Assembly: GCA_937988735.1 (NCBI GenBank)
Contig: CALKHQ010000316.1
Location: 1-8,618 of the forward strand
Source: an uncultured Alphaproteobacteria bacterium
Lineage (GTDB): Bacteria > Pseudomonadota > Alphaproteobacteria > CALKHQ01
Direction of reading: 5' to 3'
DNA: 8,618 nt
This document shows, piece by piece, positions 1 through 4,365 of this stretch (positions are counted from its first letter, which is position 1; the number at the start of each line of letters is the position of its first letter). The notes below the pieces were generated by a model, which did no database searches, had not been told where the DNA came from, and saw only the letters and a list, made by a program, of their open reading frames with translations. The position numbers and the translations under genes were made by a program.

Positions 1-1
1 G

Positions 2-595
2 GGCGTCGCCGGCGCCGAGGTGGACGCGCGGATCATCCTGCTGTCGGGAGCCGCCGGCCTGGTCGCGGGCGCCTTCTCGATGGCGGCGGGCGAATACGTC
101 TCGATGAGCACCCAGCGCGAGATGTTCGAGCACCAGATCGCCCAGGAGCGCGAGGATCTTGAGCACTTCCCCGAGGAGGAGGCGGAGGAGCTGGCGCAGA
201 TTTACCACGCCCGCGGCATCGACCTCGGAGAGGCGCGGCGCTTTGCCCGCCATCTCCTCTCCGACCCGGCGGTGGCGCTGGACACCCACGCCCGCGAGGA
301 GCTGGGGCTCAATCCCGACGACCTCGGCTCGCCTGTCAGGGCGGCGCTGTCCTCCTTCGCGGCATTCGCGGCGGGGGCCGCGCTGCCGCTGCTTCCCTTC
401 CTGTTCGCTGTCGGAGCGCCGGTGACGATCGCCGCCGTGCTGACCGGCACGGCGCTGTTTGCGATCGGCGCCGCACTCAGCCTGCTGTCCGGCCGGGGCG
501 TTCTTGCCGGGGGCCTGCGCATGCTGCTCCTCGGTTCCTCCGCCGGGGCAGCCAGCTACGGCATCGGCGCCGCCCTCGGTGTGGCGGTCGGATGA
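2..595 (+). CDS. VIT1/CCC1 family metal transporter, 5'-truncated by window edge
   Basis: This is the C-terminal part of a vacuolar iron transporter (VIT1/CCC1) family membrane protein, which moves Fe2+/Mn2+ out of the cytoplasm. The frame is open to the window edge and reads G-V-A-G-A-E before the GTG at 20, so that GTG is probably internal and the real start lies upstream. Visible parts are a membrane helix leading into the family signature S-M-A-A-G-E-Y-V-S (about residues 20-28 counted from the GTG), then a Glu-rich cytoplasmic segment (EREDLEH, PEEEAEELAQ) that in this family binds metal between helices, then three hydrophobic stretches (about 105-130, 133-155, 163-191) ending at TGA 593-595. 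The missing N-terminus should hold the first helix with its metal-binding Asp/Met. A fusion to an N-terminal ferritin-like domain (MbfA type) cannot be excluded because that region is outside the window. Family assignment is firm, substrate is inferred. Confidence 0.88.
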   Translation, partial: GVAGAEVDARIILLSGAAGLVAGAFSMAAGEYVSMSTQREMFEHQIAQEREDLEHFPEEEAEELAQIYHARGIDLGEARRFARHLLSDPAVALDTHAREELGLNPDDLGSPVRAALSSFAAFAAGAALPLLPFLFAVGAPVTIAAVLTGTALFAIGAALSLLSGRGVLAGGLRMLLLGSSAGAASYGIGAALGVAVG

Positions 596-606
596 ATTCG
601 CCGGCT

Positions 607-622
607 TGTGACCTCGCTCACT
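607..622. promoter_or_regulatory. CRP-like palindrome TGTGA-N6-TCACT
   Basis: The 16 bp read TGTGA, six bases (CCTCGC), TCACT, which matches the CRP consensus TGTGA-N6-TCACA at nine of ten defined positions. It lies 102 bp before the DUF1127 start codon, just after the transporter stop. A second near-match occurs at 1594-1609. This could be a site for a CRP/FNR-superfamily regulator acting on the DUF1127 gene, but a single short palindrome can arise by chance in GC-rich DNA. The rest of the 596-723 gap shows no convincing -35/-10 pair. Confidence 0.25.
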
Positions 623-684
623 GACGTTTGCGTACGAACAAGCTAGTCCTGATGCTGCAGCCGGCGCAGACCGGCCTGCCGACA

Positions 685-710
685 GGGTGGGAGCGACGGT
701 GGTCGCACCC
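685..710 (+). other. 5'-UTR hairpin just upstream of the DUF1127 ribosome-binding site
   Basis: GGGT (685-688) pairs with ACCC (707-710) and GCGAC (693-697) pairs with GTCGC (702-706), closing a GGTG loop and leaving a 4-nt bulge (689-692). The stem ends 1 nt before the GGGAG Shine-Dalgarno (712-716) of the DUF1127 gene. It may influence translation or mRNA processing. Only the pairing is seen and the function is inference. Confidence 0.3.
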
Positions 711-723
711 CGGGAGACAAGCC

Positions 724-930
724 ATGAGCACCCATCAGATCGTCCGGCTGGGAACCCGGCCGGGAATGCCTCTGCTTCCCGTCCTGCGGGGCGTCGTTGC
801 CACCCTGCGCCGGGCGGGCGCCGCACGCCGCGCCCGCCGTCACCTGCAGGGGCTGGACGACCGCATCCTGCGCGACATCGGGATCAGCCGCTGGGAGATC
901 GGCTCTGCGGTGCATCACGATCGCCGCTGA
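724..930 (+). CDS. DUF1127 (YjiS-like) small protein, 68 aa
   Basis: This small, very basic protein has the DUF1127 pattern in its C-terminal half: an Arg-rich helix (about residues 22-40, with R-R-A-R-R) followed by L-D-D-R-I-L-R-D-I-G-I-S-R-W-E-I (44-59). DUF1127 proteins are common in alphaproteobacteria. Some act in RNA binding or turnover and stress or phosphate adaptation, but no precise role can be assigned here. The ATG at 724 is chosen because GGGAG lies 7 nt upstream and the length fits the family. An in-frame TTG at 628 would add 32 residues unlike the family. A hairpin precedes the ribosome-binding site and a CRP-like palindrome lies further upstream. Its last 47 bp are shared in antisense with the end of the convergent TetR gene. 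Confidence 0.8.
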   Translation: MSTHQIVRLGTRPGMPLLPVLRGVVATLRRAGAARRARRHLQGLDDRILRDIGISRWEIGSAVHHDRR

Positions 931-1558
931 CCGCGGTCCCCGCGCCGTCGGGCCGGAACAGCAGCTCCAGATAGGCGCGGTACTGCGCGGACTGGCGCTG
1001 CAGCCAGGTGGCATCGCCAAAGGCGTTGGCCATCACGAATCCGCCCTCGACCAGCGTCACGATCATCTCGGCGAGGGCGCGCGCGGTCACCGGCCGCGTC
1101 GGCGCCCTCGTCGCAATCAGCGCCTCGAGCTTCGCCTCGTACTGGCCGATCCACGCCCCCAGCCGCTCGCGGATGTAGCTGTGCACCTCGGGCCCGAACT
1201 GGCGGCTCTCGTAGGTGTATGAGGCAAAGACGCAGCCGGGGAAGGGCTTGCCCAGGCCGTCGAGGAAGTCCTCGAACAGCCTGAGGAACACCATCACCCG
1301 TTCGTACGGGTCGTCGGCCAGCCGGTCGGCTCGCGCCGACATCTCCTCGAACAGGCGGAAGTCGGCCTCGGCGTAGCGCTCGACCACGGCCCGCGCCAGC
1401 TCGGCCTTGCCCTTGAAGTGGTGGAAGAAGGCGCCCTTGGTGAGCCCGGTCTCGCCGAGGATGTCCTCCAGCGTCATCCCCGCGTAGCCCTTGGCGAGGA
1501 TCAGCGCCTCCGCCGCGGCCAGGATCCGTTCCCGCGTCGCCTCGCCCTTGCTGCCCAT
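884..1558 (-). CDS. TetR/AcrR-family transcriptional repressor
   Basis: This 224-residue DNA-binding repressor has an N-terminal TetR domain. T-R-E-R-I-L-A-A-A (8-16) starts helix 1 and the helix-turn-helix spans about 28-48 (M-T-L-E-D-I-L then G-L-T-K-G-A-F-F-H-H-F), followed by K-x-K-A-E-L. The C-terminal ligand and dimerisation domain (about 60-203) contains P-G-C-V-F-A-S (107-113). Cys109 is the only cysteine, at a place comparable to the redox Cys of NemR-type regulators (inferred, not aligned). The ATG at 1558 is preferred over in-frame upstream starts (to 1657) because homology begins right there and a GGGCGAGG Shine-Dalgarno precedes it; the upstream codons also run through an operator. 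The gene is divergent from the osmC-like gene, and three copies of a CAGACC-N4-GGTCTG element lie between them, so it probably represses itself and that neighbour. The last about 20 residues are low-complexity and read antisense to the DUF1127 gene. Confidence 0.9.
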   Translation of the reverse strand: MGSKGEATRERILAAAEALILAKGYAGMTLEDILGETGLTKGAFFHHFKGKAELARAVVERYAEADFRLFEEMSARADRLADDPYERVMVFLRLFEDFLDGLGKPFPGCVFASYTYESRQFGPEVHSYIRERLGAWIGQYEAKLEALIATRAPTRPVTARALAEMIVTLVEGGFVMANAFGDATWLQRQSAQYRAYLELLFRPDGAGTAVSGDRDAPQSRSPSG

Positions 1559-1574
1559 CACCTCGCCCTTCTGA

Positions 1575-1590
1575 CAGACCATATGGTCGG
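1575..1590. promoter_or_regulatory. TetR operator O1
   Basis: CAGACC-ATAT-GGTCGG contains the perfect 12-bp palindrome GACCATATGGTC (1577-1588). It sits 16 nt upstream of the TetR start codon, between it and any promoter for that gene, as expected for autorepression. It shares half-sites and the 4-nt spacer with the elements at 1655-1670 and 1687-1706. Binding by the adjacent regulator is inferred from position and repetition. Confidence 0.7.
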
Positions 1591-1593
1591 TAC

Positions 1594-1609
1594 TGTGACC
1601 GCGATCACG
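1594..1609. promoter_or_regulatory. CRP-like palindrome TGTGA-N6-TCACG
   Basis: The sequence TGTGA, CCGCGA, TCACG matches the CRP-type consensus TGTGA-N6-TCACA at nine of ten positions. It lies between operator O1 and the osmC-like promoter, centred about 84 bp upstream of the predicted osmC-like transcription start. It may bind a CRP/FNR-family activator or repressor. It resembles the site at 607-622 in arms but not in spacer. Confidence 0.28.
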
Positions 1610-1650
1610 GCTCTGGGCAAGTCCTGACAGGGCCGACCCCTCGCGCCCGC

Positions 1651-1679
1651 TTGACATACCGACCGGTCTGTTTTATCCA
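1651..1679 (+). promoter_or_regulatory. Sigma70-type promoter for the osmC-like gene
   Basis: A consensus -35 TTGACA (1651-1656) is followed, after 17 bp, by a weak -10 TATCCA (1674-1679), giving a predicted start near 1686 and a leader of about 70 nt. Operator O2 covers the spacer and the last bases of the -35, and operator O3 lies immediately downstream of the start. A perfect -35 with a poor -10 under double operators fits a repressible promoter. Confidence 0.6.
1655..1670. promoter_or_regulatory. TetR operator O2 (within promoter)
   Basis: CATACC-GACC-GGTCTG has the same 6-4-6 layout as O1 and O3, with one change in the left arm (T for G); the right arm plus following bases (GGTCTGTTT) is identical to O3. 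It overlaps the -35 end and spacer of the osmC-like promoter, so a bound repressor would exclude RNA polymerase. Confidence 0.65.
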
Positions 1680-1686
1680 AATGCGC

Positions 1687-1706
1687 AACAGACCAAATGG
1701 TCTGTT
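1687..1706. promoter_or_regulatory. TetR operator O3 (start-site proximal)
   Basis: This is the best-formed site: AACAGACC and GGTCTGTT are perfect 8-base inverted arms around AAAT. It starts about 1 bp after the predicted transcription start of the osmC-like gene and is centred 34 bp from O2, roughly three helical turns, so two repressor dimers could lie on similar faces of the DNA. Confidence 0.75.
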
Positions 1707-1756
1707 TGGCCGGGATCCGGCTCCCACAACAGCAGTCCAGTCACAGGAGACTTCCG

Positions 1757-2332
1757 ATGCAGGACATGATCAACGGCGTCGACCGCAGCGCGCTCTCCGC
1801 CACCATCAGCGCCATCCAGGCGGACCCCGGCCTCGCCGGCTTCCGCTTCCGCATCAGCAACGAATGGCTGGGCGGCGGCCTCAACCGCTCCACGGTCACC
1901 GACTTCCACGGCACCCGGCAGGATATCCCGCACCAGACGCCGTTCGTGCTGATGAACGACGAGCCGCCGGTGCTGCTTTCGGGCGACAAGGGGCCGAACC
2001 CGGTGGAGAACCTGCTGCACGCGCTGTCGGGCTGCCTGACCACCAGCCTCGTCTATCACGCGGCTGCCCGGGGCATCCGCCTCGCCGGCGTGCGCACCGG
2101 GCTGGAGGGCGACCTCGACCTGCGCGGCTTCCTCGGGCTGTCGCAGGAGGTGCGCCGCGGCTACCAGGGCGTGCGGGTGGTGTTCGAGATCGACGGCGAC
2201 CTGACGGTGGCGGAGAAGCGCGACCTGGTGGCGATGGCCGCGTCCTACTCCCCGGTCTACGACGTGGTGACCAACGGCACCCCCGTCGCCTGCCGCGCGG
2301 CGGAAGACGCGGCGTCGGCCGCAGCGGCCTGA
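1757..2332 (+). CDS. OsmC family protein
   Basis: This 191-residue protein belongs to the OsmC/Ohr superfamily, whose classical members are cytoplasmic thiol peroxidases that reduce organic hydroperoxides. The family core is present: N-P-V-E-N-L-L-H-A-L-S-G-C-L-T-T-S-L (81-98) carries the peroxidatic-type Cys93, followed by the long helix and the beta region (V-R-V-V-F-E-I, 139-145). Where OsmC and Ohr have G-C-P-V with the second (resolving) Cys, this protein has Y-S-P-V (164-167), so that thiol is replaced by Ser165. Another Cys lies near the C-terminus (Cys179). It may therefore be a one-Cys variant with a different thiol partner or another function. The ATG at 1757 has AGGAGA 6 nt upstream, whereas the earlier in-frame GTG at 1697 falls inside operator O3. 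The TTGACA promoter and operators make it the likely target of the divergent TetR regulator. Confidence 0.87.
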   Translation: MQDMINGVDRSALSATISAIQADPGLAGFRFRISNEWLGGGLNRSTVTDFHGTRQDIPHQTPFVLMNDEPPVLLSGDKGPNPVENLLHALSGCLTTSLVYHAAARGIRLAGVRTGLEGDLDLRGFLGLSQEVRRGYQGVRVVFEIDGDLTVAEKRDLVAMAASYSPVYDVVTNGTPVACRAAEDAASAAAA

Positions 2333-2350
2333 ACCGAAGCAGACGGCGGA

Positions 2351-2370
2351 GCCGGCCTTTCCGGCGTTCT
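2351..2370 (+). terminator. Probable terminator between convergent osmC-like gene and arfB
   Basis: GCCGG (2351-2355) and CCGGC (2361-2365) flank a CCTTT loop and are followed by GTTCT on the plus strand. It lies 18 nt after the osmC-like stop codon and ends at the arfB stop codon. The T-rich tail is short, so efficiency is uncertain, but it is the only hairpin in this 36-bp convergent gap. Confidence 0.4.
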
Positions 2371-2788
2371 AGTCGTCGGCCGTCGGCCGCCGCAGGCGCT
2401 TCACCGCGCTGCGGCGGCTTTTCGCTTCCAGCCGGCGCTGCTTCGACGCCGGCGTCGGCCGGGTGGGGCGGCGCGGCGCAGGCGGCGCGGCCGCCCGGGC
2501 AAGCAGGGCGACCAGCCGTTCGAGCGCGTCGGCCCGGTTGCGCTCCCGGGTGCGGAACCGGGCGGCGGTGATGACCAGCACGCCGTCGGACGTGAGCCGG
2601 CGCCCCGCCAGCCGCACCGCGCGCGCCTTCACCGGCTCCGGCAGCGACGGCGAGCGCATCAGGTCGAAGCGAAGCTGGACCGCCGTCGCCACCTTGTTGA
2701 CGTTCTGCCCGCCCGGTCCGCCGGCGCGGATGAAGCTCTCGGCGATCTCGTCGGGATCGAGGGCGATGCTGTCGGTGACCCGGATCAT
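2369..2788 (-). CDS. arfB: Alternative ribosome-rescue factor ArfB (YaeJ-like peptidyl-tRNA hydrolase)
   Basis: ArfB enters stalled ribosomes on non-stop mRNA and hydrolyses the peptidyl-tRNA. The 139-residue protein has the class I release-factor catalytic core R-A-G-G-P-G-G-Q-N-V-N-K-V, with GGQ at residues 26-28. It lacks the codon-recognition domains of RF1/RF2 and ends in the basic, disordered tail (about 105-135, rich in R and K, with P-x-K-Q-R-R-L-E-x-K-x-R-R) that ArfB inserts into the mRNA channel. This tail and the length separate it from full release factors and from RF-H. The start ATG (2786-2788) overlaps the TGA of the upstream epimerase gene as ATGA, implying translational coupling and one transcript. 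A longer open frame exists upstream but is antisense-free shadow coding of the epimerase. Confidence 0.93.
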   Translation of the reverse strand: MIRVTDSIALDPDEIAESFIRAGGPGGQNVNKVATAVQLRFDLMRSPSLPEPVKARAVRLAGRRLTSDGVLVITAARFRTRERNRADALERLVALLARAAAPPAPRRPTRPTPASKQRRLEAKSRRSAVKRLRRPTADD

Positions 2789-3636
2789 CGCTCCCGCGCC
2801 GACCATTCCCGGCGCAGGAAGGCCAGGGCGTCGCGGGCAAGCTGCTCCTCGCTCTCGAACAGCCGCCGCCACACCTTGACCACCGGCGTCAGCTCCGGCA
2901 GGTCGAGCGCAAAGGCCTCGACGACGAAATGGCCGCCGTAGCCCGACTCCTTCAGGGCGTCGAAGGTCTCCGCCCAGCGCACCTGCCCGGTGCCCGGCGT
3001 GCCGCGGTTGTTCTCCGAGATGTGGACGTGACTGATCCGCCGGATGTTGTCGCGGATCGCGGCGCCGACGTCGCACTCCTCGATGCCCGCGTGGAAGGTG
3101 TCGTAGAGGATGCCGACATTGTCGAGACCGACGTCGTCGCAGAAGCGGGCGGTGTCGGCCGTGGTGTTCAGCAGGTAGCATTCGAAGCGGTTGAGGAACT
3201 CGAGCCCCAGCGTGATGCCCTGGGCCCGGGCGTGCTCGCCCACCGCGCGCATCGCCTCGACGCCCCAGGCCCATTCCTGCGCCGTGGGGCCGGCGCCGGA
3301 GAAGATGCCGAAGGTGGAGTGAAACGGACCGGTCAGGATCGGCGAGCCGAGCGCCACCGCGCAGTCCACCGCCAGCTTTCCGGTCTCGATCGCGTGCCGG
3401 CGCATCGCCGGGTCGGGGGAGATCGGGTTGTCCTGCGGCGAACGCGAGGTCAGCGCCAGCGGCTCCAGCCCGATCGCCCGGATCCGTTCGCCCAGCCGAG
3501 CGTAGTGGTCCGGGTCGTACCGGAACATCGGGATCTCGACCAGGTCGTAGCCGAGGCGCTTCAGCAGCTCGATCTGCGGCAGGCGGGCCTCGGTCACGTG
3601 GGTGGTCCACAGCAGCATGTTCATCCCGAACTTCAT
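2785..3636 (-). CDS. Sugar phosphate isomerase/epimerase family; D-tagatose/D-psicose 3-epimerase-like
   Basis: This 283-residue TIM-barrel protein has the xylose-isomerase-like fold of ketose 3-epimerases, which interconvert ketohexoses at C3 using a divalent metal. All four metal ligands of the D-psicose 3-epimerase family can be seen in family contexts: Glu146 (G-L-E-F-L-N-R-F-E), Asp179 (Y-D-T-F-H-A-G-I-E-E), His205 (H-V-H-I-S-E-N-N-R-G) and Glu240 (V-V-E-A-F). Glu146 and Glu240 are the expected catalytic pair, and Glu152 and Arg211 match conserved substrate-contacting positions. Length is normal. The ATG at 3636 follows GGGAGGTGG on the minus strand, a strong Shine-Dalgarno. It is the first gene of a two-gene unit with arfB (ATGA overlap). 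No sugar transporter or kinase is adjacent, so the natural substrate (tagatose, psicose, ribulose or a related ketose) is undetermined. Confidence 0.88.
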   Translation of the reverse strand: MKFGMNMLLWTTHVTEARLPQIELLKRLGYDLVEIPMFRYDPDHYARLGERIRAIGLEPLALTSRSPQDNPISPDPAMRRHAIETGKLAVDCAVALGSPILTGPFHSTFGIFSGAGPTAQEWAWGVEAMRAVGEHARAQGITLGLEFLNRFECYLLNTTADTARFCDDVGLDNVGILYDTFHAGIEECDVGAAIRDNIRRISHVHISENNRGTPGTGQVRWAETFDALKESGYGGHFVVEAFALDLPELTPVVKVWRRLFESEEQLARDALAFLRREWSARER

Positions 3637-3693
3637 GCTCCACCTCCCTCCCGCCCGCGCTTCCGGCGGGCTTCCGTTGCCGCCGCAAGCTTA

Positions 3694-3717
3694 GGCGAGG
3701 TGCGGCCACCTGTCGCC
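3694..3717. repeat. Imperfect inverted repeat in the divergent epimerase/cytochrome intergenic region
   Basis: GGCG-AGGTG (3694-3702) pairs with CACCT-CGCC (3707-3717) around CGGC, with a 2-nt bulge (3712-3713). It lies 57 bp upstream of the epimerase start on the minus strand and upstream of the cytochrome promoter on the plus strand, so it could be an operator or leader hairpin. No other strong structure is seen in the 252-bp gap apart from the promoter candidate and a loose TCAC-N8-GTGA repeat (3733-3748). Confidence 0.25.
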
Positions 3718-3749
3718 CGCCGGCTCACGAAGTCACACGCCGCGGTGAA

Positions 3750-3778
3750 TTGCCTTCCCCCATGCCCGCCGACATGAT
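3750..3778 (+). promoter_or_regulatory. Candidate promoter of the cytochrome operon
   Basis: TTGCCT (3750-3755), a 17-bp spacer and CATGAT (3773-3778) match the sigma70 consensus at four of six positions each. The predicted start near 3785 leaves a leader of about 100 nt before the class II cytochrome gene. A TCAC-N8-GTGA inverted repeat abuts the -35 on its upstream side. Only sequence resemblance supports it. Confidence 0.35.
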
Positions 3779-3888
3779 GCGCGGCCAAGGCGGCAGCGAC
3801 GGCCGGCGCGCGCCAGACGGCAAAGCCGCGAACTGCGGGCGCAGGCCTGTTCCATCGAACCGCCGAAGCCCAACGGAGGAAGAACTTC

Positions 3889-4350
3889 ATGCAGATGTGG
3901 CGCAACCCGGTCCTCGCGGCAGCAGCGATCGCCGCAACCCTCGTCACCGCGGCGACCGTCTCGGTCGCCCAGGAGGAGAACGCCGGTGTGATACAGTACC
4001 GCAAGGCGGTGATGAGCGGCATGGGTGGCCACATGGGCGCCATCTCCCGCATCGTCCGCGGCGAGGTCGACTTCGCCGACCATCTCGCCGCCCACGCCCA
4101 GGCGCTCAACGACCTCGCGAACATGATCCCCGACGCCTTCGCCGAGCAGGGGTCGGGCGCCGACACGCGCTCTCTGCCGCTGGTCTGGGAGGACCATGAG
4201 GGTTTCCTCGCCGCGGCCGAGGAACTGAAGACGGCGACGGTCGCGTTCGCCGCGGCGGCCGAGACCGGCGACATGGACGCCGTGACCGCGGCCTTCGGCC
4301 CCGTCGGCGCGGCCTGCCAGAGCTGCCACCAGACCTATCGCGCCCAGTAG
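3889..4350 (+). CDS. cycF: Class II cytochrome c (c'/c-556/c-554 type), periplasmic
   Basis: This is a 153-residue secreted four-helix-bundle cytochrome. Residues 1-27 are a signal peptide (hydrophobic Ala-rich core, cleavage probably after S-V-A). The single heme attachment site C-Q-S-C-H (143-147) lies almost at the C-terminus, which defines class II cytochromes, with His147 as proximal ligand. Helix 1 contains Y-R-K-A-V-M-S-G-M-G-G-H-M (37-49). A Met here (Met42 or Met45) could be the sixth ligand, as in low-spin c-556 and c-554, whereas high-spin c' has a non-ligating residue. GGAGGA 8 nt before the ATG supports the start. Only 15 nt separate it from the diheme cytochrome gene, matching the cycF-cycG order known in Rhodobacter sphaeroides. 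It probably carries electrons in the periplasm; the symbol is by context and class, and cycP-type c' is the alternative. Confidence 0.85.
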   Translation: MQMWRNPVLAAAAIAATLVTAATVSVAQEENAGVIQYRKAVMSGMGGHMGAISRIVRGEVDFADHLAAHAQALNDLANMIPDAFAEQGSGADTRSLPLVWEDHEGFLAAAEELKTATVAFAAAAETGDMDAVTAAFGPVGAACQSCHQTYRAQ

Positions 4351-4365
4351 CCGGGCCGCGTCCCG

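Noticed and set aside
628..723. TTG start adding 32 residues to the DUF1127 protein
   Set aside because: No good ribosome-binding site, and the added residues are unlike the family; the ATG at 724 has GGGAG at the right distance.
1559..1657. Longer N-terminus for the TetR regulator starting at 1657
   Set aside because: The extra 33 residues lie across operator O1 and the CRP-like site and have no TetR homology; the ATG at 1558 has a Shine-Dalgarno.
1896..2840. 314-codon minus-strand frame across the osmC-like gene and arfB
   Set aside because: Composition is Arg/Pro/Gly-rich and it conflicts with two genes carrying family motifs.
2369..3709. Extended 446-codon form of arfB reaching to 3709
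   Set aside because: The upstream part is an out-of-frame translation of the epimerase. The GGQ homology starts at the ATG at 2788, which overlaps the epimerase stop as ATGA.
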